NCBI RefSeq assembly: GCF_030811555.1
Contig: NZ_JAUSQZ010000001.1
Coordinates: 1,426,001-1,490,000, forward strand
DNA: 64,000 nucleotides
Direction: 5' to 3'
Origin: Kineosporia succinea
Lineage (GTDB): Bacteria; Actinomycetota; Actinomycetes; Actinomycetales; Kineosporiaceae
Under the pieces are notes generated by a model that searched no databases, was not told where the DNA came from, and saw nothing but the letters and a program-made list of their open reading frames with translations. A program made the position numbers and the translations under genes. The first letter of the stretch is position 1. The number at the start of each line of letters is the position of its first letter. Positions 28,517-37,420 of the stretch are shown here, in pieces.

Positions 28517-29284
28517 TCAGGCCCCGTAACGCCTCTCGCGCTGGGCGTACTGCCGCAGTGCGCGCAGGAAGTCGACCTTGCGGAAGTCGGGCCACAGCGC
28601 CTCGCAGAACGAGAACTCGCTGTGCGCGCTCTGCCAGAGCAGGAAGCCGGACAGGCGCTGCTCGCCCGAGGTGCGGATCACCAGGTCGGGATCGGGCTGG
28701 CCCTTGGTGTAGAGGTGCTCGGCGATGTGGTCGACGTCGAGAATCTCGGCGAGCTCCTCGATCGTGGTGCCGCGGGCCGCATGGTCGGACAGCAGCGAGC
28801 GCACCGCGTCGGCGATCTCGCGACGGCCGCCGTAGCCGATGGCGATGTTGACCATGCGCGGGCAGCCGACGGAACGGGTCTGCTCCTCGAGCTCCTTGAG
28901 CCGGCCGGAGGTGGCGGCGGGCAGCAGGTCGAGCGCGCCGACCGGATGCACCTGCCAGCGACCGGTGGCCGCGATCTCACCGGCGACACCCTCGGAGATC
29001 TGGAACAGCGCGGCCAGCTCCTCGGGCGAGCGCCCGGTGAGGTTGTCGGTGGACAGCAGCCACAGCGTGACGACCTCGACGCCGACCTGGTCGCACCAGC
29101 CGAGGAACTCGAGGATCTTGGCGGCGCCGGCCCGGTGGCCACCGCTGGCATCGAGCCCGGAGTTCTTCGCCCAGCGCCGGTTCCCGTCGAGGATGACCCC
29201 GATGTGCCGGGGAATCGCCTCGGGCGCCAGGCCCCTCATGACGTTGCGCTGATAGGCGCGGTAGACGAGCCGGCGCAGTCCCAT
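28517..29284 (-). CDS. Z-isoprenyl diphosphate synthase (UppS family; likely Z-FPP synthase type)
   Basis: 255 residues. Cis-prenyltransferases add IPP to an allylic diphosphate. The catalytic Asp33 is in GVILDGNRRWAK, and the basic substrate motif RTSGEQRLSGFLLWQ and the ending EALWPDFRKVDFL are present. Mycobacteria have two such enzymes; the short-chain one (Rv1086) is encoded beside hemolysin III (Rv1085c), exactly as here, so a Z-farnesyl diphosphate product is likely (inference from synteny). It would supply precursors of the lipid carrier for cell-wall building. The ATG at 29284 follows GAGG; the frame extends further but without homology. Confidence 0.9.
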   Translation of the reverse strand: MGLRRLVYRAYQRNVMRGLAPEAIPRHIGVILDGNRRWAKNSGLDASGGHRAGAAKILEFLGWCDQVGVEVVTLWLLSTDNLTGRSPEELAALFQISEGVAGEIAATGRWQVHPVGALDLLPAATSGRLKELEEQTRSVGCPRMVNIAIGYGGRREIADAVRSLLSDHAARGTTIEELAEILDVDHIAEHLYTKGQPDPDLVIRTSGEQRLSGFLLWQSAHSEFSFCEALWPDFRKVDFLRALRQYAQRERRYGA

Positions 29285-29484
29285 GAACCTCACGTTAGCG
29301 CTGTCCGGTACCCGGGATGTAGCGAAGTGCCCGATCTTCAAGCAGACGGCGCACTCTCGCAACACGATAGTGACCTGGGTACCGGTCTCGCACGGTCCGG
29401 ACGGCTCGGTCAAGGGGTCTGGGCCCACGAAATACCGAGTGGTTCACCCACCGCCGATTCCCAGGTGTCGCCGCTAGTCTCGGT

Positions 29485-30282
29485 GTGATGACGGAACCTC
29501 ACGACCTGCTCCCGGGTCCCGACGACCGGGACGAGCGCAACCCCCGTACCGGCCTGCTCGGCGCGGGTCTCGAAGCCGGACGTGACCGCCTCGAGGCCGG
29601 TCGCGACCGCATCGAGGCCGGCGTCGAGAAGCTCGAGACCAAGCTCGACGGGCTGAAGCCGCGGCTGCGCGGCTGGCTGCACATGGGCACGTTCCCACTG
29701 GCGGTCCTGCTCGGCGCCACGCTGGTGATCCTCGCCCCCGACGACCGCACCCGGGTCTCCACCGCGATCTTCGCGGTGACCGCGTCCATGCTCTTCGGCG
29801 TCAGTGCCCTTTACCACCGCGGTGACTGGAGCCCTCGCACCGGCGCCGTGCTCAAGCGCATCGACCACGCCAACATCTTCCTGATCATCGCCGGCACCTA
29901 CACGCCCTTCAGCGTGCTGCTGCTGCCCTCGGGCCCGGCCCGCACCCTGCTGTGGATCGTCTGGACCGGGGCCCTGCTCGGGGTGGCGTTCCGGGTGCTG
30001 TGGGTCGGCGCCCCGCGCTGGCTCTACGTGCCGGTCTACATCGCCCTCGGCTGGGTGGCCCTGGCCTACGTGCCGCAACTGCTGCACGGCGGTGGTGTGG
30101 CGGTGTTCGCGCTGATCGTGGCCGGCGGAGCGCTCTACACCATGGGCGGCGTGGTCTACGGCCTGAAGAAGCCGAACCCGAGCCCGCGCTGGTTCGGCTT
30201 CCACGAGGTGTTCCACGCGTTCACGGTGCTGGCGTTCATGGCGCACTCCACCGGCATCGGCATCGCCGCGTTCAGCTCGTAG
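29485..30282 (+). CDS. Hemolysin III family (PAQR-like) membrane protein
   Basis: 265 residues; GTG at 29485 followed directly by ATG at 29488, either of which could start. The first 55 residues include a charged repeat (EAGRDRLEAGRDRIEAG). Seven membrane segments follow (about 68-260). Family marks are the Ser/His of SALYHRGDWS, the DHANIFLIIAGTYTPF block and the terminal HEVFHAFTVLAFMAH, which together form the PAQR metal site. The role in bacteria is unclear; hydrolase activity on lipids is suspected for PAQR folds. Divergent from the isoprenyl synthase, as in mycobacteria. Confidence 0.92.
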   Translation: MMTEPHDLLPGPDDRDERNPRTGLLGAGLEAGRDRLEAGRDRIEAGVEKLETKLDGLKPRLRGWLHMGTFPLAVLLGATLVILAPDDRTRVSTAIFAVTASMLFGVSALYHRGDWSPRTGAVLKRIDHANIFLIIAGTYTPFSVLLLPSGPARTLLWIVWTGALLGVAFRVLWVGAPRWLYVPVYIALGWVALAYVPQLLHGGGVAVFALIVAGGALYTMGGVVYGLKKPNPSPRWFGFHEVFHAFTVLAFMAHSTGIGIAAFSS

Positions 30283-30778
30283 GCCCGGCTTTTCGCACCT
30301 TCTCCACCTCTTCCATCGCGGTGCGCAGGTCGGTGAGCCAGGTGCTCGTGTTGTCACCGACCAGCCGCACGCACCAGGCCAGCGCGTGCGCCCGCGACCG
30401 GGCCACCCCGGCGTCGACCAGGGTGTCGAGCACCAGCCGCTCGGGCTGGCGCAGCCGGGTCATCACCGGCACCGCGAGGCTGGTGAACACCTCGGTCTCG
30501 TCTCCCGCCGTCACCGCCCAGGCCACCTTGCGCTCGAACCGGTGCTCGGCCTCGCGGGCGATCTGGATGCGCCGGTCGCGGGTGTCCTCCCGGAACCGGG
30601 CGATCGCGCCGGCGGTGGCCTCCTTGCGGGCCACCTCGTCGTCGGTGGGGGCGGGACCCGGGATCGTCAGCCGCACCAGGATCTCCTCGCGGTCGGTCGT
30701 GACCTCCGCCGCGGGCTCGTTCCACTCGGCCGGCAACCGGGCGCCGAACCATGCCTGCACTGCTCCTGCTTCATCCAT
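30272..30778 (-). CDS. Conserved actinobacterial protein with possible ribbon-helix-helix-like segment
   Basis: 168 residues, no named family recognised. The N-terminal half is acidic and ends in a basic helix with RDRRIQIAREAEHRFERK. The C-terminal half (about 100-160) reads LAVPVMTRLRQPERLVLDTLVDAGVARSRAHAL in two steps: a short strand then two helices, like a ribbon-helix-helix DNA-binding fold. The ATG at 30778 lies six bases from a 41-bp inverted repeat, so the protein may regulate itself. Its end overlaps the hemolysin gene by 11 bp. Function unknown; the DNA-binding idea is an inference. Confidence 0.78.
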   Translation of the reverse strand: MDEAGAVQAWFGARLPAEWNEPAAEVTTDREEILVRLTIPGPAPTDDEVARKEATAGAIARFREDTRDRRIQIAREAEHRFERKVAWAVTAGDETEVFTSLAVPVMTRLRQPERLVLDTLVDAGVARSRAHALAWCVRLVGDNTSTWLTDLRTAMEEVEKVRKAGPTS

Positions 30779-30784
30779 GCATCG

Positions 30785-30825
30785 ATGATTACTCGCTTAC
30801 AGAGGCCTTGCAAGCGTGTAATCAT
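30785..30825. promoter_or_regulatory. Long AT-rich inverted repeat, candidate operator
   Basis: ATGATTACTCGCTTAC (30785-30800) and its counterpart at 30810-30825 match at 14 of 16 positions and flank a central AGGCCT palindrome. It covers the region just upstream of the minus-strand gene starting at 30778, where promoter elements should lie. Confidence 0.7.
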
Positions 30826-30926
30826 TGTTCTTCCCTGAGCAGAGAACCGGCCCTGGCACGGCATCGGTGTCACGTGCCGTTCGCCGAACCGGTGATCGCG
30901 CGCAATCAGAGCGCTACCCTGTGCGC

Positions 30927-31172
30927 ATGACCACACAGCGCAGCGGCAGGGTCACAGATCTGAGCGTTGTGATCGACCCGGCCACCACGACCTGGGTCGC
31001 CGGGCGTTCCCAGGAGGGGCTCGACGACCGCCTCGAGGTCGCCGTGCTCGAGCCCGGCAACCGCATCGCGGTCCGCGACGTCACGCAGCCGGTCGGCCCG
31101 GCCCTGGTGTTCTCCAGCGCCGAATGGCAGGGGTTGCTCGGCGGGCGGCCGAGTCTCGTCGACCTGCGTTAG
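30927..31172 (+). CDS. DUF397-like small protein
   Basis: 81 residues from the ATG at 30927. The C-terminal half follows the DUF397 pattern (RIAVRDVTQPVGPALVFSSA, then EWQGLLGG). DUF397 proteins usually follow an XRE-type regulator as a pair with a presumed antisigma or toxin-antitoxin-like role in actinobacteria; no such partner is adjacent here, so it is an orphan or a divergent relative. A 14-bp direct repeat (31156 and 31174) spans its stop codon. The start lacks a strong ribosome-binding site. Confidence 0.65.
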   Translation: MTTQRSGRVTDLSVVIDPATTTWVAGRSQEGLDDRLEVAVLEPGNRIAVRDVTQPVGPALVFSSAEWQGLLGGRPSLVDLR

Positions 31173-31259
31173 ATCGTCGACCTGCGTCCCGTCGCCGCGT
31201 CAGAGCCCGTTGGGCGCACCTCGGTCACCCGATCCCGGCAATCTCATGCGTCACAACGT

Positions 31260-33350
31260 CTAGATCTCTTCGGTCAGGCGGTTCTCGAGGTCCGCGATCG
31301 TGGTCGCGGGCAGCCGGCAGACGAAGTCCCGGCACACGAACGCCTGCGCCTCGCCGAACCGGCTCAGCGTGCGCCCGGCCAGCAGCGGCACCCCGGGCGA
31401 GTCCGGCCGGCCGGTACTGATCACCGCCCCCGGAGCCGATGACCGGAGCGCCGTCTCGTGCAGGCTCGCGCGCACCGGGTCTTCGTCCGGCCCCACGACC
31501 GCGATCTCGCGCGGTCCGTCGAGCCGGGCCACCGACACGGCCAGCGCCCAGCCGAAGGCCTGCGGCGCGTGCCCGCCGACCGCCCCGGCGGCGGCCAGAC
31601 AGCGCTCGGCCGCAGCCCGCGCCCGGTGCGACCCGGTCAGCGCGGCGTACGACAGCAGGGCCCCCGCCGCCGCGGAAGCGCCTGAGGGGTAGGCGTTGTC
31701 GGTCGGGTCGGCCGGGCGGCGCAGCGCCAGCAGGGCCCGGTCGGTGGAGTCGCGCGCGGTGTCGTGCACCCCGTCCTCGTCGATGAACTGGCTCATCACC
31801 ACCTCGAGCAGGTTGCCCGCGGTGGCCAGCCAGCGCACGTCCCCGGTGACGTTGTGCAGGGTGAGCAGGCCCTCGGCCAGGTCGCCGTAGTCCTCCAGCA
31901 CACCGGCCGCATGACCGGGGTTGCCGTGACGACTGGCCCGGTACAGCCTCGGCACCACTCCCGACCCGTGAATGTGCACGCGCAGCACCAGATTCGCGAT
32001 CTTCGCGGCCGCCGTCACCAGGTCGGGGCGGTTCAGCAGGGCGCCGGTCTCGGCCAGCGCGGCGATCGCCAGCCCGTTCCAGGCGGCCACCACCTTGTCG
32101 TCGCGGCCGGGCTGCGGCCGGGCCGTGCGCACCGCCCGCAGCTTCTCCCGGATGCCCTCCCAGCGAGCGGCCGTGAACGGGTCGGCCCACACGTCCTGCG
32201 CCAGCTGGGCCGTGGAGGTGCCGCGCTCGAACGTGCCCGGGCGCCCCACCCGCAGCAGCGCCGCGGCCCAGGCCCCGTCCTCCGGGCCGAGGTGGGTGAG
32301 CAGGTCCTCCGGCGTCCAGACGTAGGTGCGTCCCTCCTCGCCGTGCGACTCGCCGGTCTCCTCGTCGGTCACCGTGGTGTCCGCGTCGAGCGACGAGGCC
32401 AGCCCCTGCTCCTGCGTGAGCAGCGCCGACACCATCCAGTCGCAGGTCTCCAGCGCGATCCGCGAGCCCACCGCCTCACCGGTCAGCCGCCACCAGTGCA
32501 GGTACACCCGGGCCAGCTGGGCGTTGTCGTAGAGCATCTTCTCGAAGTGCGGCACCACCCAGGCGGCGTCCACGCAGTAGCGCGCGAAACCGCCCACCAC
32601 CTGGTCGTACATGCCGCTGCGCGCCATCGCCCGCAGGGTGCGCCCGGCCAGGTCGCGGGCCGCCCGGCCGCCCGGGGTCCGCTCCTGGACGGTGGCGTAG
32701 CGGATCAGGAACTCCAGCACCATCGACGGCGGGAACTTGGGCGCACCGCCGAAACCGCCGTGCACCGGATCCTCCGAGGAGACCAGCTTCTGCAGGGCGC
32801 TGGTCAGGGTGTCCCAGTCCGGCGCCCCGCCCTCGGAACCGCTCGGGATCGCCTGGTCGGCCAGGGCCTTCGCGATCCGGTCGCCCGCCTCCTGCACCTC
32901 GCCCCGCCGCTGGTTCCAGGTGTTGGAGACCGCGGTGATCAGCTGGCGGAACGACGGGTGCTGACCGCGCGGCACCGGCGGGTAGTAGGTGCCCGCGTAG
33001 AACGGCCGCCCGTCGGGGGTGAGGAAGACCGTCATCGGCCAGCCGCCCTGACCGGTCAGCGCCTGGGTCGCGGCCATGTAGGTGGCATCCACGTCCGGGC
33101 GTTCCTCACGGTCCACCTTGACGTTGACGAACAGCTTGTTCATCAGGTCGGCGACCTCGGGGTCCTCGAAGGACTCGTGCGCCATGACGTGACACCAGTG
33201 GCAGGCGGCGTACCCGACCGAGAGCAGGATCGGCGCGTCCCGGCGGACGGCCTCCTCGAAGGCCGCCTCGCCCCACTGCCACCACTCGACCGGGTTGTCC
33301 TTGTGCTGCAGCAGGTACGGGCTGGTCGCGTACTCCAGTCGGTTCGCCAC
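31260..33350 (-). CDS. DUF255 thioredoxin-domain protein (YyaL/SSP411 family)
   Basis: 696 residues. The N-terminal thioredoxin-like domain (about 1-165) has the redox motif CHWC (Cys50, Cys53) in [18 protein letters not shown] and [14 protein letters not shown]. The rest is an (alpha/alpha)-barrel like N-acylglucosamine 2-epimerases (about 190-690). Function is unproven; it corresponds to Rv1084. The GTG at 33350 is chosen because homology begins at [14 protein letters not shown]; the frame extends 16 codons upstream without homology. It lies downstream of a strong hairpin and so is its own unit. Confidence 0.92.
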   Translation of the reverse strand: MANRLEYATSPYLLQHKDNPVEWWQWGEAAFEEAVRRDAPILLSVGYAACHWCHVMAHESFEDPEVADLMNKLFVNVKVDREERPDVDATYMAATQALTGQGGWPMTVFLTPDGRPFYAGTYYPPVPRGQHPSFRQLITAVSNTWNQRRGEVQEAGDRIAKALADQAIPSGSEGGAPDWDTLTSALQKLVSSEDPVHGGFGGAPKFPPSMVLEFLIRYATVQERTPGGRAARDLAGRTLRAMARSGMYDQVVGGFARYCVDAAWVVPHFEKMLYDNAQLARVYLHWWRLTGEAVGSRIALETCDWMVSALLTQEQGLASSLDADTTVTDEETGESHGEEGRTYVWTPEDLLTHLGPEDGAWAAALLRVGRPGTFERGTSTAQLAQDVWADPFTAARWEGIREKLRAVRTARPQPGRDDKVVAAWNGLAIAALAETGALLNRPDLVTAAAKIANLVLRVHIHGSGVVPRLYRASRHGNPGHAAGVLEDYGDLAEGLLTLHNVTGDVRWLATAGNLLEVVMSQFIDEDGVHDTARDSTDRALLALRRPADPTDNAYPSGASAAAGALLSYAALTGSHRARAAAERCLAAAGAVGGHAPQAFGWALAVSVARLDGPREIAVVGPDEDPVRASLHETALRSSAPGAVISTGRPDSPGVPLLAGRTLSRFGEAQAFVCRDFVCRLPATTIADLENRLTEEI

Positions 33351-33411
33351 GTGGGCCAAGGTCTCACGCAGACGCGCCGTGCGCCGCCGGACACGCACCG
33401 TACGGAAACGA

Positions 33412-33442
33412 AAGAGGGGCGAATCCCGGATTCGCCCCTCTT
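33412..33442 (-). terminator. Intrinsic terminator of the glycosyltransferase operon
   Basis: A perfect 14-bp stem (AAGAGGGGCGAATC with its complement) and a 3-base loop, 13 bases beyond the glycosyltransferase stop, followed by CGTTTCC on the minus strand. Confidence 0.92.
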
Positions 33443-33455
33443 CTCACGCTCCGGC

Positions 33456-34376
33456 TCAGATCACCGGCGGACGGCCTGCCCTGGTCATCCGCCAGATCGC
33501 CCTCCACCCCATCCGGCGGCGCGGGCCACCGTTCTGGGTGAGGCCCTGCCAGTAGCCCTTGAGCATCTCCGCGGCGTCGTCGCGGGCGCGCAGGCGCAGC
33601 GCCGAGATCGTGAACCAGACCCCGACGTAGATCACGCCGACCGGCATCGGCAGGTTGCGCCGCGCCAGCCAGACCCGGTTGCGGGCCGAGAACCGGTGGA
33701 ACACGGCGTGCCGGGTCGGGGCGATCACCGGGTGGTTGACCACGAGCTCACCGTCGTAGCGCACCCGGTATCCCGCGTCCCACACCCGCCAGGCCAGCTC
33801 GATGCCCTCGTGGGCGTACCAGAACGGCGCCGGCCAGCCCTCGGTGGCGGTGAAGACGTCGCGGCGCAGGGCCACCCCGCCCTCCCAGATCGCGGCCACG
33901 TCGCTGCTGCGGTGCGGATCGCCGACGCGCAGGCGAGGCGTCCAGCGACGCGGCGAGGGCAGGCCGTCGGGATCGGCGACGCGGGGCTGGATCAGGCCGA
34001 GACTCGGCTCGTCGGTGAACTTCTGCGCGATCTGGGCGAGGATGTCGCGGCTCGGCAGGGAGGCGTCGTCGTCGAGGAAGAAGAGCAGCTCACCCTCGAC
34101 GTAGGGCACACCGGCGTTGCGGCCGGCCGGGATGCCGAGGTTCTCGGGCAGTCCCACCCCGCGGGCGCCCGCGGGCAGGCCGACCGGCTCCCAGCCGTTG
34201 CCGACCACCACCACGTCGGTGACCACACCCCGCTGGGCCAGCACCGACTCCACCGCGCGGTTCAGGGCCTCGGGCCGCTTGCCCTGGCTCAGCAGCACCA
34301 CGCCGTAGTGGGCCACCGGCAGTGGGCGCGTCGTCCTCGGCGCGCCCGGCACGTTCTGTTCCGTCACCGCGCTCAC
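33456..34376 (-). CDS. Family 2 glycosyltransferase
   Basis: 306 residues, starting with a GTG that overlaps the stop of the upstream phosphatidyltransferase by 4 bp (GTGA), so the two are translationally coupled. The GT-A fold is visible: LLSQGKRPEALNRAVESVLA, PENLGIPAGRNAG, the nucleotide/metal motif FFLDDDAS (about 92-99), and the acceptor-side WYAHEGIELAWRVWDAGY. A hydrophobic patch near the C-terminus (VGVIYVGVWFTISAL) may contact the membrane. It probably adds a sugar to the phosphopolymer or lipid made by the adjoining enzymes; donor and acceptor are unknown. Confidence 0.9.
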   Translation of the reverse strand: MSAVTEQNVPGAPRTTRPLPVAHYGVVLLSQGKRPEALNRAVESVLAQRGVVTDVVVVGNGWEPVGLPAGARGVGLPENLGIPAGRNAGVPYVEGELLFFLDDDASLPSRDILAQIAQKFTDEPSLGLIQPRVADPDGLPSPRRWTPRLRVGDPHRSSDVAAIWEGGVALRRDVFTATEGWPAPFWYAHEGIELAWRVWDAGYRVRYDGELVVNHPVIAPTRHAVFHRFSARNRVWLARRNLPMPVGVIYVGVWFTISALRLRARDDAAEMLKGYWQGLTQNGGPRRRMGWRAIWRMTRAGRPPVI

Positions 34377-35212
34377 CGCAGCCGCGCCGAGGACAGGACC
34401 GCCGCGAGGTGCCCCACGACCGTGACGGAGACCGCCACGACCAGGGCCACCAGGAGCGCTCCCGTAGCGGTGTGGTTGCCTGCCACCAGATCGACGACGG
34501 CCGCCGCGAGAACCAGCAGCGACAGCTCCACCGAGTGGAAGACCCGATGGAACGGAAGCAGTTTCGCGATCCGGCGCAACGTGCGCACCGACCCTGCGGA
34601 GGGGACGCGGACCTGCTCCGCGTCTTTCATCGCCGTCATCCCGGCGTAGTGCCGTGACACGTGCACCAGGTCGTTCTCCACCTTGTTGAGGGCCACCAGC
34701 AGGGCCAGCAGCGCACCGAGGAACAGCGCCGGGTCGGCCAGCGAGGCGAGCAGCCCGGCCCACCACCCGGACCCGCCGTCGGTGACCGTGGGGCTCGACC
34801 CGAGGCCGCCTCCCGTGGCCACCCGCACGCCCAGCGCCAGCGCGATGCCGCACTCGGCCACGTAGTGCCCGACCCGGTCGAGGTAGACACCCACCGGTGA
34901 GGACGTGCCCCGCCACCGCGCGACCTCGCCGTCGGAGCAGTCGAGCAGCATCTGCAGCTGCACGAAGAACGCCGCGAGCAGCGCGCCCCAGATGCCCGAC
35001 CAGGCGGTGGAGACGGCCGACAGCGCCGCCGCCCCGATCATCAGCCAGGTCACCTGGTTCGCCGACAGGCCCAGGGCCACCAGCGGACGGGTCAGGTAGG
35101 GCGAGATCTGCCGCAGGTAGGCGTGAGCCACCCAGTGCTCGGCGGCGGCCCGGCTGCGGACGTGCTCGGGCTGACCGACCCGTCGGAGCTCGGCGATGCT
35201 GGGCCCGCTCAT
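34373..35212 (-). CDS. CDP-alcohol phosphatidyltransferase, variant active site
   Basis: 279 residues with about six membrane helices. The CDP-alcohol phosphotransferase signature is present as DCSDGEVARWRGTSSPVG followed by VYLDRVGH. The first three Asp of the D-x2-DG-x2-AR-x8-G-x3-D-x3-D pattern are intact, but the fourth, normally the catalytic base, is His (in DRVGH). It may use the His as base, or be a specialised or inactive subunit beside the complete paralog upstream. The start ATG overlaps that paralog's stop (ATGA). The product is unknown. Confidence 0.88.
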   Translation of the reverse strand: MSGPSIAELRRVGQPEHVRSRAAAEHWVAHAYLRQISPYLTRPLVALGLSANQVTWLMIGAAALSAVSTAWSGIWGALLAAFFVQLQMLLDCSDGEVARWRGTSSPVGVYLDRVGHYVAECGIALALGVRVATGGGLGSSPTVTDGGSGWWAGLLASLADPALFLGALLALLVALNKVENDLVHVSRHYAGMTAMKDAEQVRVPSAGSVRTLRRIAKLLPFHRVFHSVELSLLVLAAAVVDLVAGNHTATGALLVALVVAVSVTVVGHLAAVLSSARLR

Positions 35213-37152
35213 CGCGCGACTCCGATCCATGACTTGAGAGAAGTTGCCACCGAGGCCACCGCGACCACGGAGGTGAGTGCCCAGAGCCCGCCCGTCACCC
35301 AGTCGTGGGTGTCGATGGGCATGAGGACACCGGGCAGGACGATCAGGACCAGGAAGGCGACCATCCGCAGATCGGCGCCGATCACCACCCAGGACTCGGT
35401 GGCCGCACCCTCGCGCACCCCGTAGGCCTGCAGGTAGTGGGCGACCGCGACGACCGCGACGAGCATCACCGCGGCGCCGTGCTCGGCCCCCACGCCGGTG
35501 CCCAGCAGATAGACCAGCGCCATCTCGACCACGGCCAGGGTGGGCGCGGCGATCACCGCCGCCCGGCCACGCAGCCGCTGCAGCGCGGCCCCGAGCCAGG
35601 GCCCGGTGTCGGCCGGCACCGCGGGACGCTGCGGTCCCCGCAGCGAACGGCCCCGCGCCGCGAGCGCCGCCAGCAGGTAGACCGCCGCGGCCAGACCGGC
35701 GGCGCACAGGGCGATCAGCGTGCCCTTCGGCGTCCAGAGGGCGGCGCCCAGCGAGATCAGCAGGAAGCGCTCGCCGATCGGGAAGTGCCCGATGCGCTTG
35801 AGCCAGCCGCCGACGCCGTGGGTGTCGGTGGAGGAGACGAAACCGCTCGGCGTGCGCAGGTTCCCGGCCGGGCCGCGCCAGCTCACCGGAGCCTCGACCA
35901 CGGCGCCGGCGAGCTGGGCCCGGCGCAGCGACCAGGACAGGTCGGCCAGGCTGCGGAAGGTCTGCACCCCGATCGCCAGCGCGGCGAGCGGCCACAGGTC
36001 CTGATCGGCGCGCGCCCCGGCCAGGGCCAGCGCGAAGACGACGGCGAACTCCTTGATGCGGTCGGTGCCGGCGTCGAGCCAGGCGCCGAACCGGGAGAAC
36101 CGGCGGCGGTAGCGGGCCAGCTCACCGTCGACGCAGTCGACGACCACGCAGAGCTGGAGCAGCAGGGCCCCGACCACGGCCAGGGGCCGGTCGCCGGTGG
36201 CGATCAGCCCGGCGGCGACCAGGCCGATGACGAACGAGAAGGCGGTGACCTGGTTGGGCGTGAGGCCCAGGCGCTCGGCCGGGCCGGTCAGCCGCCAGGA
36301 CAGCTTGCGCAGCACGAAGGTGGAGAAGAAGCCGTCACCGCCGCGGGCCGCCTCGCGCAGCCGCACCCGGCGCTCGGGCACGGCGGCCAGGGCCAGTTCG
36401 GCGGCCGCGGCCTGAGCGGCGTCGGCCGGGCGGGCCCAGACGTAGCCACCGATCGGCACCGGGCGCAGGGTCACCCCGGCGCCGGGCAGGCGGGCGGCCA
36501 GGTCGAGCAGCAGGCTGCTGGGCGTGGCCGGGTCGAGCTCGTGCACCAGGCCGGCCGCGGCGGGTCGGTCGGCGGCGTCGATCCGGATCACGTCGAGGAG
36601 CTCGCGATGACCGCCGGACTCGTCACCCGCCAGCGCCCCCGAGTGCACCCGGGGGTCGTCGAGCACCGCGCCCAGCGCGGTGCCGTTGATCACCAGGTCG
36701 GCCGGGATCAGCGCCACCGGCCGGCGGGGCACGGCGTTGCGGCCGACCCCGGTGGGAGGCGTGCCGTCGTCGTAGACCGGGTGCCCGGGCGTGGGCTGGC
36801 CGGCCACCGCGGCGGCCAGGGTGGCGACCCCGGCCAGGCTGCTGACCGTGACCACCTGCTCGTCGGCGATCGTCACACCCTGTTCGGCCAGCGCCGTCCG
36901 CAGGGCCTGGACCCGCGACGGAACGTTCGGGCGAAGCTCCAGGAAAACGATGTCGAGGGGCTGGCCCGAAGATCCGGAAGTGCTCACCGGTCGGGGCTCC
37001 GGTATCGTCGAGGCCACGGACACCTCGTCACGCATGGTGACGGCAGTGCCGGTACGGTGCCGCAGCTCCGTCTTGGCCGAAAGCCCTCGCGCATCCACCC
37101 TCTGAGGTCCGTTCTGTCGGCTCGAGTCGAAGAACATTAGCACTGCGTTCAT
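35209..37152 (-). CDS. Two-domain CDP-alcohol phosphatidyltransferase (DUF5941 type)
   Basis: 647 residues. The N-terminal part (about 50-290) resembles the nucleotidyltransferase-like half of bifunctional inositol-phosphate cytidylyltransferase/transferases: PRRPVALIPADLVINGTALG and the closing RLREAARGGDGFFSTF. The membrane part (about 300-647) has GLTPNQVTAFSF and the full signature DCVDGELARYRRRFSRFG, WLDAGTDRIKE with all four Asp. The C-terminal helices match DUF5941. It probably activates and transfers a phospho-alcohol such as inositol phosphate or glycerol phosphate. The ATG at 37152 has GAGGG; an ATG at about codon 40 is the alternative. First gene of the three-gene operon. Confidence 0.85.
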   Translation of the reverse strand: MNAVLMFFDSSRQNGPQRVDARGLSAKTELRHRTGTAVTMRDEVSVASTIPEPRPVSTSGSSGQPLDIVFLELRPNVPSRVQALRTALAEQGVTIADEQVVTVSSLAGVATLAAAVAGQPTPGHPVYDDGTPPTGVGRNAVPRRPVALIPADLVINGTALGAVLDDPRVHSGALAGDESGGHRELLDVIRIDAADRPAAAGLVHELDPATPSSLLLDLAARLPGAGVTLRPVPIGGYVWARPADAAQAAAAELALAAVPERRVRLREAARGGDGFFSTFVLRKLSWRLTGPAERLGLTPNQVTAFSFVIGLVAAGLIATGDRPLAVVGALLLQLCVVVDCVDGELARYRRRFSRFGAWLDAGTDRIKEFAVVFALALAGARADQDLWPLAALAIGVQTFRSLADLSWSLRRAQLAGAVVEAPVSWRGPAGNLRTPSGFVSSTDTHGVGGWLKRIGHFPIGERFLLISLGAALWTPKGTLIALCAAGLAAAVYLLAALAARGRSLRGPQRPAVPADTGPWLGAALQRLRGRAAVIAAPTLAVVEMALVYLLGTGVGAEHGAAVMLVAVVAVAHYLQAYGVREGAATESWVVIGADLRMVAFLVLIVLPGVLMPIDTHDWVTGGLWALTSVVAVASVATSLKSWIGVAR

Positions 37153-37420
37153 GTGCCGGCCCTCTTCGCGCTCAGTCTCGTTCCCTTGCGCGACAAGCAC
37201 AAATGGCAACGGAGCGTCAGGTTCAGCCTGGCGGCCTGCCGGCCGATCTCACTCAGAGCCATCCGCCGAGGTGGCAGGGACGCGTGTAACGATCTGAACG
37301 CGAAAGAACGATCAGGCAAACGCGCAGATCTCCGGATGAGAACAAAGGCTCGGACGGCGCATATGCTCGGCGCCGGTCCCTCCCCCGTACGACCGATTCG
37401 CGAAAGGCACCAGACCCCCG
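37153..37420. promoter_or_regulatory. Divergent promoter region of the polymer locus
   Basis: A 268-bp gap between the minus-strand phosphatidyltransferase operon and the plus-strand glycerophosphotransferase-like gene. It is less GC-rich than the genes and must carry both promoters; no specific operator was recognised. Confidence 0.5.
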
